Positions 1-7,300 of a stretch of 24,207 nucleotides of DNA are shown here, piece by piece (positions within the stretch are counted from its first letter, which is position 1; each line of letters starts with the position of its first letter). The notes below the pieces were generated by a model. That model searched no databases. It was given only the letters and a program-made list of their open reading frames with translations, and was not told the origin of the DNA. The stretch is from a virus. Position numbers and translations under genes: made by a program. Location: IMG/VR virus record IMGVR_UViG_3300020159_003442, positions 1-24,207 of that record. The stretch is one strand, 5' to 3'.

Positions 1-221
1 AGAGTGGGAACTTTAAAGGTGTCGTCTGTTTTTAGGACGTTTGCTTCATCGCGGTAGAGGTTTACATCTCCGCCCTGGGTTCCGTCACCCCAGACAAGGC
101 GACCGCCACCCTGGATTTGTAGTCTTGCAAAAGTTTCTTGGTCTACAAAAATTGTCAACCCATCAGAGCCAGCAGACGACAACTGCTTAATAGCGATAGG
201 TGTTATAAATTTTTGAGCCAT
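1..221 (-). CDS. N-terminus of another fibre/tail protein (partial)
   Basis: An ATG at 221-219, preceded by GAGG five bases upstream, opens a frame that runs off the left edge. It reads MAQKFITPIAIKQLSSAGSD, then a beta-rich part (LTIFVDQETFARLQIQGGGRLVWGDGTQGGDVNLYRDEANVLKT). The first five residues, MAQKF, are the same as in the 430-aa fibre. The QGGGRLVWGDGT..GDVNLYR pattern is typical of fibre head-binding or shaft domains in environmental phages. It is probably another fibre that docks in the same way. Confidence 0.7.
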   Translation of the reverse strand, partial: MAQKFITPIAIKQLSSAGSDGLTIFVDQETFARLQIQGGGRLVWGDGTQGGDVNLYRDEANVLKTDDTFKVPT

Positions 222-241
222 GACCTCAGTCGTTTCTCTTG

Positions 242-268
242 TTAATGCCCCTCAGGGCTAAGCATTAA
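242..268 (-). terminator. Hairpin overlapping the stop of the 62-aa gene
   Basis: Arms TTAATGC (242-248 on the plus strand) and GCATTAA (262-268) are exact inverted repeats, and CCC/GGG within them (249-251 and 255-257) may add an inner stem. The stop TAA (267-265) falls in one arm. No U run follows, so it is a weak terminator at best; it could act in mRNA processing or stability between the two genes. Confidence 0.4.
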
Positions 269-453
269 GCCTTTTTGCCGAATGCTTTATCGTTTGGATT
301 TAGGTAACGCATGAGAACAGGGAGACCGGCTGCCCAGAGAGCATTTGCTGCCATCTTGATGTCTCCAGTTGATGCGTAAACCGCTACTGCTGCACCAAGG
401 ACGCTTCTTGCGTACGATGCTGCCATTGCTTTTTGTTCTGCTGTAATTTTCAT
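265..453 (-). CDS. Small hydrophobic protein, possible holin-like (62 aa)
   Basis: The protein is 62 residues with two hydrophobic helical stretches, SYARSVLGAAVAVYAST (14-30) and MAANALWAAGLPVLMRYL (34-51), a basic N-terminus, and an end (LNPNDKAFGKKA) that is charged. Small proteins of this style occur among fibre genes in environmental phages and are often left as hypothetical. Two short membrane helices fit a holin-like role, but a structural role is equally possible. AGGAAAAC before the ATG is the ribosome site. It lies between two fibre genes. Confidence 0.6.
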   Translation of the reverse strand: MKITAEQKAMAASYARSVLGAAVAVYASTGDIKMAANALWAAGLPVLMRYLNPNDKAFGKKA

Positions 454-459
454 GTTTTC

Positions 460-1752
460 CTATCCTGTTACTACGATTGTGTAATCGCCTGCTGAGATTG
501 TTCCGAGAAGGGTCACCGTTACTGTGTCGGCGTTTGTGCGAACAACATCACCGATTACTGTTGCGCCGCTTGACACTTCATAAATCTGAACAATGACGTC
601 AGTTGAGTTAAACAGGTGAGTAACTGCGGTTGACGAAGTTCCAGCAGCACTTGCAGCACATGCTTGTTTTGCAATTCGCGCAAGGGCTGGAGTAGATGTT
701 GTCGCAGTTCCGGCAGATGTTGCAATACCGAGGTTCGTACGAGCCGTAGCGGCCGTTGAGCCACCAGTACCACCAGATGAAACTGCGATGTTGGTCGCTC
801 CAGAACCCCAAGTACCAGTGGTGATTGTTCCAAGGGTTGTGATTGTGTTTTGACCAATATAGGTAGAATCAATGTCAATAGCATCTGAAGAAACAGAAAT
901 ACGACCTGCTGTTCCGACGGCGTTGACCGTTGTGCCGCTTTTGGTCAGACCATCTCCGGCAGTAAACGCGCCAGCACCAGAGAACTGAACCCAGTTTATG
1001 GCGTCTGTGCCCACAGTGATTGGTCCGTTGCTTGATACCACGAAGCCAGAATCAGCGTTTATAGTACCTTCTTCAACAAAAGTAAACGCTCCACCAGATA
1101 CTTCACCAGTTCCGTCAAAGTCTGTTGCACGAACAGCTGCGCCAGATGACTGAACAACATAAATACCGTTCTCAGACGCTGTTGACTGATTCTTTACAAG
1201 AACGCGGTCACCAGTAACAAGAGTTACGCCGTCAATTACATCTGTATCATCTAAGCCAGAAGCAAGAAGCACGGCAGTAGTCGTCGCTGCCCTTACCGAC
1301 TGCTTGACATCAAGACCAGAACGGGCTGCGTCTACATAAGCCTTGGTGGCGGCATGGCCCTCAGCAGTAGGAGTGGCAACAGAAATATTGCCGTTTACGT
1401 CGCGCTTGGCGAGTTTGTGTGCCGTTGCAGAGGAAGTGGCGTCAGTCAGGTCGGTAAAGAATGCTCCAGTAAGCAAACCAGCGGAGTCAGCATCTGCAAG
1501 GTTGAGACCAATCGTCACAGTTCCATTTGCGGAAGCAGTGACGGTTATTGCATCAGTATTGGCACCAGTCGTTGTGATGGAGGTGATTGCGTTTACCCAA
1601 GCAGTACCGTTATATACGCGGACAACACCGTTAGTGCTGTTGTAGTACATCCTGCCTGTATAAGCGGTTGGGTCAGAGGCTAATGACTGAACCTTAAAGT
1701 TCAGAAGTTCGTTTTGATTTAGGTCAAGACTTGTAAGAAATTTTTGTGCCAT
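460..1752 (-). CDS. Tail fibre protein (430 aa)
   Basis: The N-terminus MAQKFLTSLDLNQNELLNFKVQSLA, with a YYNST..GVVRVYNGTAWVN motif (36-54), is an attachment-type domain. Residues about 147-260 hold the widespread marine/freshwater phage fibre pattern DVKQSVRAATT..DGVTLVTGDRVLVKNQS..NGIYVV..ATDFDG..GGAFTFVEEGT..WVQFSGAG. A region with VSSGGTGGSTAATARTNLG (325-342) follows, and the C-terminal 60 residues (THLFNSTDVIVQIYEV...DVVRTNADTVTVTLLGTISAGDYTIVV) resemble the 103-aa protein. Host range should depend on it. GAGG stands before the start. Its first five residues equal those of the partial fibre at the left edge. Confidence 0.8.
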   Translation of the reverse strand: MAQKFLTSLDLNQNELLNFKVQSLASDPTAYTGRMYYNSTNGVVRVYNGTAWVNAITSITTTGANTDAITVTASANGTVTIGLNLADADSAGLLTGAFFTDLTDATSSATAHKLAKRDVNGNISVATPTAEGHAATKAYVDAARSGLDVKQSVRAATTTAVLLASGLDDTDVIDGVTLVTGDRVLVKNQSTASENGIYVVQSSGAAVRATDFDGTGEVSGGAFTFVEEGTINADSGFVVSSNGPITVGTDAINWVQFSGAGAFTAGDGLTKSGTTVNAVGTAGRISVSSDAIDIDSTYIGQNTITTLGTITTGTWGSGATNIAVSSGGTGGSTAATARTNLGIATSAGTATTSTPALARIAKQACAASAAGTSSTAVTHLFNSTDVIVQIYEVSSGATVIGDVVRTNADTVTVTLLGTISAGDYTIVVTG

Positions 1753-1764
1753 TTTTCCTCTACT

Positions 1765-2076
1765 TTATGTGAGATATGCTTTTCCAGAAAATGCCGCAGA
1801 AAACAAGACAGTTATCCGTGTATTACTATTGTATTGTACCTCACCAAATACATGCGTATCTGCAGAGTCCACAATGGTTACCTGCGGCTTACCTCCGAGC
1901 GTGTGGTCTATGACCCATGTTGCCGACGCGGTCCCCTGAGTAAATTCAAGTCTTCTTGTATTGCCGACCTCGATGGCCTGTCTAATTATTACAAGATTTG
2001 GCGTATCTTCGCTAATTATTACTTGGTTTGGTGTGTCTTGATATACGTTTACATTGTTTGGAACGGTGCCGCTCAT
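1765..2076 (-). CDS. Short fibre-tip-like protein with a 10-residue tandem repeat (103 aa)
   Basis: Residues 14-33 are two copies of DTPNxVII-type decapeptides. After residue 40 comes a common fibre-terminal domain: TASATWVIDHTLGGKPQVTIVDSADTHVFGEVQYNSNTRITVLFSAAFSGKAYLT (H-x-L-G-x-P-V-I-D...V-Y-N...V-x-F-x-G-A-Y). The same style of domain ends the 430-aa fibre. It is likely a receptor-binding or fibre-capping protein. Its start overlaps the stop of the 121-aa gene. Confidence 0.65.
   Translation of the reverse strand: MSGTVPNNVNVYQDTPNQVIISEDTPNLVIIRQAIEVGNTRRLEFTQGTASATWVIDHTLGGKPQVTIVDSADTHVFGEVQYNSNTRITVLFSAAFSGKAYLT
1984..2043. repeat. Imperfect tandem repeat of 30 bp inside the 103-aa gene
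   Basis: Two adjacent 30-base units (1984-2013 and 2014-2043) agree at 21 of 30 positions and start with an identical AATTATTAC on the plus strand. They encode the two decapeptides (YQDTPNQVII and SEDTPNLVII). Confidence 0.75.
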
Positions 2077-2438
2077 TTCGTGACCTCTAGTGACAATGTA
2101 AAATTTCCTTGCACCATTCTTGAAACGGTTCCAGAATTGTTTATTAATTCAATATCGTATACCCCGCTAGTTTCAAGAGCTGCTGTTTGATTGGCAGTCA
2201 TTACTACGGTTACCTTTCCGGCCGCTCCGTTAATAGATATTCCACCATTTTCGGTTGTAAGTGAAATCATTGCTGTAGAAGACTCAATAGTTCTCCTTAT
2301 TTGCATTCTTGCAGTGTATCCAGTCAGGTTGAAGACAAGATAAACAGTTGGGTCTTCTGGGTCTGGATATTGCAACTCAAACTGACGAGAAAAAGTCGTG
2401 CCCTGCTCGCACACCATATTGTAGTTACCAGCAAGCAT
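2073..2438 (-). CDS. Small beta-sandwich virion protein, BppU-like (121 aa)
   Basis: The pattern VCEQGTTFSRQFEL...VFNLTGYTARMQIRRTIESS...LTTENGGISINGAAGKVTVVMTANQTAAL...GVYDIEL...GTVSRMVQGNFTLSLEVTK is a common phage tail-associated beta-sandwich seen in upper-baseplate (BppU)-like and fibre-accessory proteins. I use the ATG at 2438 because AGGAGG lies six bases upstream; the upstream GTG (2441) would leave only three bases. The 3' end overlaps the next gene (ATGA). The product is most likely a structural accessory protein of the fibre region. Confidence 0.6.
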   Translation of the reverse strand: MLAGNYNMVCEQGTTFSRQFELQYPDPEDPTVYLVFNLTGYTARMQIRRTIESSTAMISLTTENGGISINGAAGKVTVVMTANQTAALETSGVYDIELINNSGTVSRMVQGNFTLSLEVTK

Positions 2439-2456
2439 CACTCACCTCCTTCAGAA

Positions 2457-2462
2457 ATTATA
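2457..2462 (-). promoter_or_regulatory. Possible -10 element before the 121-aa protein
   Basis: The 44-base gap carries a perfect TATAAT on the minus strand, with a weak TTAATA (2486-2481) 18 bases upstream and an AT palindrome (ATTAATATTAAT, 2468-2479) between. A start site here would lie almost on the ribosome site, which speaks against a strong promoter. Confidence 0.25.
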
Positions 2463-2482
2463 GACCAATTAATATTAATGTA

Positions 2483-2710
2483 TTAATCCTTGTCTGTACC
2501 GTCAGTATCGCTATCAATCATGTTGATAGCGTATTCAAGCATGCCGTGAGCCAGCCATGGGGACATTGTGTCACTAACAAAAATGTTTAGCTGTGAGCTA
2601 TCTTCATCTGTTACCTCGGCCACAATAACAAAATTTGTTATTAATTTTTCGGGTAAGGTTTTTTGAACTAATTCTCTAAATATTTCGTTCATGTCGTTAT
2701 TTTCCGGCAT
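2483..2710 (-). CDS. Hypothetical small acidic protein (75 aa)
   Basis: No family is recognised. The sequence has a helical N-terminus (NEIFRELVQKTLPEKL), a hydrophobic strand-like TNFVIVAEV, and an acidic end (IDSDTDGTDKD). It overlaps the preceding gene by 14 bases, consistent with real translation. No membrane segment long enough is seen. A short stem-loop (9-bp arms, TCATG loop, 2509-2531) lies in its 3' end. Confidence 0.5.
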   Translation of the reverse strand: MPENNDMNEIFRELVQKTLPEKLITNFVIVAEVTDEDSSQLNIFVSDTMSPWLAHGMLEYAINMIDSDTDGTDKD

Positions 2711-3014
2711 TGGTTTGCTCCTCTAAGCGACACAATCGACCCATGACGTCTTCTAGTTCTTTTTCTAACACTATATTTCTTTCTTCACATGCCTCTTGCT
2801 CTTTATGAAGGTCGTCGACTATTTGGTGAAGTCTTTGAACTTCTGCATGAAGGTCTGCCACAATCCGACTATAGCCGTCAAAGATTGTCTGTATTTGAGC
2901 CGTGTTGTTGGTTGTTTCTGTTTGTCTTTCGGCACTTTTATGTCCGCGCATTATTCCGTATGTTGAAAGTCCTGCTGTTAAAGCTGCTATAGCTGAAGAA
3001 ATAAAGATGTCCAT
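2697..3014 (-). CDS. Membrane-anchored coiled-coil protein, holin- or spanin-like (105 aa)
   Basis: Residues about 2-22 (DIFISSAIAALTAGLSTYGIM) form a hydrophobic segment, then a basic RGHKSAERQ and a long heptad coiled coil (about 37-100, IVADLHAEVQRLHQIVDDLH ... NIVLEKELEDVMGRL). One N-terminal membrane helix with a long polar helix fits spanin-like i-proteins and some holin-like proteins. The location, after the adhesin gene, suits a lysis factor. It starts at the ATG right after the stop of the 679-aa gene and overlaps the next gene by 14 bases. No endolysin gene is visible in this window, so the lysis role is uncertain. Confidence 0.6.
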   Translation of the reverse strand: MDIFISSAIAALTAGLSTYGIMRGHKSAERQTETTNNTAQIQTIFDGYSRIVADLHAEVQRLHQIVDDLHKEQEACEERNIVLEKELEDVMGRLCRLEEQTNAGK

Positions 3015-3015
3015 A

Positions 3016-5055
3016 TCAGTAGGTGTAGCTTGCCGGAGTGTCTGTTTGTGTCCACACCTTTTTTTTCATCGCAATGGTCATTTGAACACGTATTCTTTGG
3101 TCGGGAGATGTCGAGTATGTCCCAACGCTTCCAGCGCCCCTTACTCTGATTCTTCCGCCCGCACCATTGTCGTATTGTAAAGTAAATCCAGCACCTTCAG
3201 ACTGTATTGCTGTTCCTGAGTTATTGCTAAACGGAGCTTGCAAAGCATTGTACGTATCAGAAGCGGAGCCATAACTTGTTTGAGCACCGGACCAGTCAAC
3301 ATGAAAATACCTAGATGACGACGTAATATTAATTCCGTTTATAACAACCCAGGCCCTGACGGTTACCCCGGTTACCCTGTATGTGCCATCTCCAAGACCT
3401 GGAGTTCCGTAAGAAGTTCTATACCCCGGAACTTCCCAAACAGAAACTTGACTGAATGTATTCCCTGTTACTACAAATATTCCAGTTTCCTCGTCATAAG
3501 CGTTTTGCTCAGCACCCCAGCCATATGTCGTTACGGTGTAGTGGACTGTCACAGTCCCTGTTGTTGCCGTAGTTGTTGAACCGCTGTCGTTAGTGCTATT
3601 GGCTCCACCATATATGTCTGTTGAAGTCGCATATATATAATAGTTAGTGCTTCCGGCCAAGCTCCCAAATGTTCCGGTTAAAGCCCCTGACCCCCATCCG
3701 CCACCCTTTAGGTGTTCTGCGGAACCCATTTGATGCCCGTCACTTGAGCGAATACAGTACACCGTCACCTTTGCAACTTCTGTAGTTAAATAACTTGATG
3801 GAGTCGCAAAAGAATAAGACAAAGAACGAACAACAGCGGTTCCGGAACCCGGGTCTGCGGGAGTGTTTGCAGTTACTGTCGGCGCAGCCAACACTGGCGG
3901 TTTCACGTCACTTCCTGTTGTTATTTCTGAACGCGTAGATAAGCCGCTGGTTAAGTTAAAGGTGTTTTTTGTTTGGGCTCTGACAAAATACTTTGTTCCA
4001 GGGTTTCGGCCAACGCTAAAACTTCCAGTAGTAGTAAACGCAGACGTCGTGTCGGTCACATCTATTGTTAACGATGACCCGGTATAGTTGTCGTTGGTAT
4101 CGTACAAGTAAGCAATTACTTCTTTCACCGTCGTTAAGCCAGCAGCCACACTAACCGTAAAGTCTATTCTTCTATCGTGAAGAGTTGTGTTTGCAGAACT
4201 TATTGCAGAAATCGAAGGAACCGGCGGTGTTCTTGCAACTGTAAATTCACTTGAGGTTGCATTTGATGCAGGCCCAGTATTGCCAAGCGCGTCGGTGACA
4301 ACGTTGTTATTTAGTGTAAGTGTTAACGACCCGGCAGTTGTTGAACCAGCAGATGTTTCCGTAAGCGTTACGGAATAGTTTTGGCCAGAGCCAGAAACTC
4401 CACTAATTTGCCAACCAGTAGACGTGCCGCCAATTGTTAAATTGCTTGATATGTTCCCAGTAATTGACTCACTGAATCTTAAGGTAAAAACAACGGTTGT
4501 GTCTGTAGACAGAGAGCTTGAGTTAAATTGTGAAATTGTTGGTTTTGTTACGTCAATAGAAAAAGACTGAGACTGCAAAGGTGAGCCAGACCATTCATTT
4601 ATTCCAGACTCATCGGTAACTCCAGTTGGGTCCACTTCCAGTGTCACCGTTCCAGACGTTTGTGTTCCGGTAAGAATGATGGCGACAATATAAGTTTTAT
4701 CATCACTTGAAGGATTTGTAACAGAGTCTATTTCCCAAGCAGAACCTGGATTGGACGAGAACGTAACCATTTCTTCTTCCCAGTTAAGGATAGGTTCGCT
4801 AAATTCAATTACGTAACTGGCAGAAGTTTTTTCCGAGCCATAAGTCAAGCCACTCGTCGTGCCGGAAAGGTCAAATTTTGTCAGTGTTGGCGCTATGGCG
4901 TCATAGGCGTAAAAACGTTTCCATTGGCCCGACCTGTAAACATAAGCCTGGTTAACTCTTTTCCATGCGCCGCTTTTATATATAAAAGCTTGCTCTATGG
5001 TTTTCCACGATGAGCCAATTCTTATATATGACGGCTGTTCAGGGTAGGTCGGCAT
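3016..5055 (-). CDS. Large tail adhesin with Ig-like/FN3 domains and N-terminal 14-residue repeat (679 aa)
   Basis: Residues 10-51 are three 14-residue repeats with the pattern (Y/F)(I/V)-(Y/R)-x-SG/GS-x-WK, likely aromatic strands that anchor to a partner. After these come bacterial Ig-like domains (about 55-170 and 171-275; pairs such as TVVFTLRFSESITGNISSNLTI and SVTLTETSAG) and FN3-like domains (about 280-385 and 395-500; YFVRAQTKNTFN, YYIYATSTDIYGG). The C-terminal 170 residues (YRTSYGTPGLGDGTYRVTGVTVRAWV, FTLQYDNGAGGRIRVRGAG) are beta-rich and are the probable receptor-binding part. The product would be exposed on the tail, binding host surface. A ribosome site GTAGG stands before the start. 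No enzymatic motif is visible. Confidence 0.72.
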   Translation of the reverse strand: MPTYPEQPSYIRIGSSWKTIEQAFIYKSGAWKRVNQAYVYRSGQWKRFYAYDAIAPTLTKFDLSGTTSGLTYGSEKTSASYVIEFSEPILNWEEEMVTFSSNPGSAWEIDSVTNPSSDDKTYIVAIILTGTQTSGTVTLEVDPTGVTDESGINEWSGSPLQSQSFSIDVTKPTISQFNSSSLSTDTTVVFTLRFSESITGNISSNLTIGGTSTGWQISGVSGSGQNYSVTLTETSAGSTTAGSLTLTLNNNVVTDALGNTGPASNATSSEFTVARTPPVPSISAISSANTTLHDRRIDFTVSVAAGLTTVKEVIAYLYDTNDNYTGSSLTIDVTDTTSAFTTTGSFSVGRNPGTKYFVRAQTKNTFNLTSGLSTRSEITTGSDVKPPVLAAPTVTANTPADPGSGTAVVRSLSYSFATPSSYLTTEVAKVTVYCIRSSDGHQMGSAEHLKGGGWGSGALTGTFGSLAGSTNYYIYATSTDIYGGANSTNDSGSTTTATTGTVTVHYTVTTYGWGAEQNAYDEETGIFVVTGNTFSQVSVWEVPGYRTSYGTPGLGDGTYRVTGVTVRAWVVINGINITSSSRYFHVDWSGAQTSYGSASDTYNALQAPFSNNSGTAIQSEGAGFTLQYDNGAGGRIRVRGAGSVGTYSTSPDQRIRVQMTIAMKKKVWTQTDTPASYTY
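4972..4989. repeat. Perfect 18-bp palindrome
   Basis: GCTTTTATA is followed directly by its reverse complement TATAAAAGC with no spacer, in the second N-terminal repeat of the 679-aa adhesin gene (codons for AFIYKS). It could be a chance result of the repeat codons, or a protein-binding site. Confidence 0.85.
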
Positions 5056-5061
5056 AGCAAC

Positions 5062-5886
5062 CTACGCCAAATGCTGTAAGTAAATGTCGCCTTCGTTGGC
5101 GCTTCCGCTCGGTGCCGCAGTGCCATATGTAATAGCGCCACCGCCGGAGCCTGTACCGTTGTGGTAAACGCCGGGTCCACCAGAGGCTGCTGTATTTATT
5201 TTTGTCTTCGTAATAGAAGAGTTAGCTATTTTGTCGGCTGTGACGGCGCTATTGTTTATTTTTGCAGTGGTCACAGCTACATCTTTTATGTGGTTTGTAG
5301 TTACGGCCCTGTCGTTATCTACTGATGCACTATCAGCAAGTTTTGCAGAAGTAATAGCATCGTCGGCAATTTTTGCAGTTGAAACGACAGTATTTGCAAG
5401 CATTGTGTCAAGGTTTATTGCGCCAGTTCCTATTACGTGAACGTGGCCGGCATCAGAAACGTTTCCAGAAGAGCCAATTGCCGCTGTTGTTCCAATGGCC
5501 TGTGGAGCCGTAGAACCAACGCTTAAAGAGTGAGCGTGGTCTTGCCTGGCGGCCAATAATGACGTACCAACAACCGAAGACCCACCGGCAGTAACTGCCG
5601 TGACCGATGTGGCCATTTCGTTTATTTTAACCCAGTTACCTGCAGTAAAAGCGCCCTCTGGGGTTACCGAACCGGTATAAAAAAACAATACAGATGTTGA
5701 AGTATTAAAATAAAAAGCGCCAACATAAAGTGCCGAACCACTTGGCGGGCTCCCTGTACCAACCAGGAACTTGGCAGCTAGTGCGTCAATCGCCGCATGT
5801 GTGTCGTCAAAATGAACACGCGTAAGCTCGTCATCGTCCTCGCTCCACCTAACCAATTCAAATCTTGGAGTTGAACTTACTGTCAT
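5062..5886 (-). CDS. Tail fibre protein with HxH motifs and a 10-residue repeat (274 aa)
   Basis: The first 90 residues form a baseplate-attachment-like domain (THAAIDALAAKFLVGTGSPPSGSALYVGAFYFNTSTSVLFFYTG, ending in NWVKI). AARQDHAHS (HAH at 117-119) and SDAGHVHV (HVH at 148-150) are HxH motifs, known in fibres as possible metal ligands in trimers. Residues about 166-231 are built from repeats of roughly ten residues around TTAKINN/TADKIAN/TKTKIN, typical of a trimeric beta-structured fibre. The end (AITYGTAAPSGSANEGDIYLQ) resembles fibre linkers. A short hydrophilic fibre joined to the 679-aa adhesin that follows is likely. Confidence 0.75.
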   Translation of the reverse strand: MTVSSTPRFELVRWSEDDDELTRVHFDDTHAAIDALAAKFLVGTGSPPSGSALYVGAFYFNTSTSVLFFYTGSVTPEGAFTAGNWVKINEMATSVTAVTAGGSSVVGTSLLAARQDHAHSLSVGSTAPQAIGTTAAIGSSGNVSDAGHVHVIGTGAINLDTMLANTVVSTAKIADDAITSAKLADSASVDNDRAVTTNHIKDVAVTTAKINNSAVTADKIANSSITKTKINTAASGGPGVYHNGTGSGGGAITYGTAAPSGSANEGDIYLQHLA

Positions 5887-5887
5887 T

Positions 5888-7300
5888 TTATAAATCCGCC
5901 AAAATTTCGTGCACTACTTCTATACCAACCGGTTTTGATATATCTATAGCGGCCCTAACAATTTCACTGGTTCCACCTATGCCGGTGGCGTCAGGTGTAT
6001 CGCCGATATAAGTATACAACGTCACCGAGAATCGGTTTGTACCCACTGGATTTTTATCGATGTAAGCAGTTTTGTTGTTGTCTAAGAAAAATTTAACTGT
6101 TTCTACAATTGCTTCTTCTGAGCCGGCCCTGAAACCCACATACCCGCTAGATATTGCAAACTGCAAGTATTCAGTAAGCTTGGAAAAACTGGGTGAGTAA
6201 TTCTCTAATTCTGTCCATGAGACAATATTGTCTTCGTCTGAGTCAACAAGGTTTTCTATTCTTGTCCACGTAGAAGGCAGTCCTGACCAAGCCGTTGATG
6301 TTGGTTTTACGGCATCGCGGCGTGCTCCGACAAACTGGCTTAACCATATCAAGTTTGGTAGCGGAGCTAGCTCCGGGTTTACAAGCTTGCTTATGGTTTG
6401 TGGATTGTCTGCAGAATACCCACTCAAGATGTCGTAATAAGTGTAGTTAGAAATAAATTCACTAGCCAAATCGCTCATATGTAAAAGAACATCCGTCAAT
6501 CGAGACAAAGGCCTATCTATCAATGCATCATTTGAGTCGTTTGATGTAAAAACCAGAGGGAGAGAGTGATACACAAGGTTGTGACTTAAATTATTTTTAA
6601 CATACCCATAACGCGTAGTAATCGATGGGTATGTTAAAAACGTAAGTGCTTGGCTAGCAGCTAATCCTGCTGTGTCATACTCAACTTCAATAAAAATCCC
6701 AATATTTCTAGAAAGATTGGCTTCTGGAAGTCTATGCCAATTAGTACGCAGCACTTTCCATTTGTCTTCTGTCAGAAACCCTGCGCCGTCCATCGTGTAC
6801 GGCGACTTGTCGATAGTTATTTCTGTCATTGTTCCAACTAGACCAAGTTCATCTATCACGGTTTCCATCGTCATGTCGGCCGGATAGGTGTACGCCCATG
6901 ACCCATTTGACCCGTTATGTGGAAAGTTTTGTGTCCACTCCATATACCAAGAGCCATTTTCGTCATTCAAGTCATGCGCATCGTCAGAGCTTGTCTCGTA
7001 AACAAATATTTTTACAGTTGCGGCGTCGTTAATTTGGGCAAAAACAGTAAAACCAATTTCTCTACCGTCGTATCTCGATTCATAAGATACCTCGTTTGTT
7101 CCACACCAAATACGCGGTTTGTAGTTGTTTGGGTACGTGTAGCTTGGGAATAGCTTTACAGTACGTGGACCCGTAGACAAAAGCGTTAAACTTGAATCGC
7201 CGGCATCTTCCGAATGCGTGTCTGGGGTATCCCAGCCGGTTAACGTGTCGTTAGAAGCTCTAAAGAACTTTTGTCTAATAGGAAGCAGGTCAGGCACCAT
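5888..7300 (-). CDS. gpI-like tail/baseplate protein (470 aa)
   Basis: Position directly after gpJ and before the fibres is the place of gpI of P2. The part from about residue 230 resembles this family: LPLVFTSNDSNDALIDRPLSRLTDVLLHMSDLASEF, LPNLIWLSQFVGARRDA, YLQFAISSGYVGFRAGSEEAIVETVKFFL and the C-terminal RAAIDISKPVGIEVVHEIL. An extra N-terminal beta-rich region of over 200 residues makes it more than twice the usual length (about 180-200 aa). Such proteins anchor fibres to the wedge. A perfect inverted repeat lies within the gene (6594-6640; listed separately). Confidence 0.72.
   Translation of the reverse strand: MVPDLLPIRQKFFRASNDTLTGWDTPDTHSEDAGDSSLTLLSTGPRTVKLFPSYTYPNNYKPRIWCGTNEVSYESRYDGREIGFTVFAQINDAATVKIFVYETSSDDAHDLNDENGSWYMEWTQNFPHNGSNGSWAYTYPADMTMETVIDELGLVGTMTEITIDKSPYTMDGAGFLTEDKWKVLRTNWHRLPEANLSRNIGIFIEVEYDTAGLAASQALTFLTYPSITTRYGYVKNNLSHNLVYHSLPLVFTSNDSNDALIDRPLSRLTDVLLHMSDLASEFISNYTYYDILSGYSADNPQTISKLVNPELAPLPNLIWLSQFVGARRDAVKPTSTAWSGLPSTWTRIENLVDSDEDNIVSWTELENYSPSFSKLTEYLQFAISSGYVGFRAGSEEAIVETVKFFLDNNKTAYIDKNPVGTNRFSVTLYTYIGDTPDATGIGGTSEIVRAAIDISKPVGIEVVHEILADL
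6594..6640. repeat. Perfect 16-bp inverted repeat with 15-base loop, inside the gpI-like gene
   Basis: The arms are TTTTTAACATACCCAT at 6594-6609 and its exact reverse complement at 6625-6640, separated by 15 bases. The arms carry terminal T and A runs. The repeat is inside codons for LTYPSITTRYGYVK, and it does not break the frame. On either strand RNA could form a 16-bp stem. Confidence 0.9.

Noticed and set aside
2509-2531. Stem-loop with 9-bp arms and TCATG loop near the end of the 75-aa gene
   Set aside because: Several 7-9 bp stems occur by chance in the window, and no U run follows, so a terminator is not supported.
5586-5600. 15-base near-palindrome CGGCAGT-A-ACTGCCG
   Set aside because: Short, and explained by repeated Ala/Thr/Val codons in the fibre gene.
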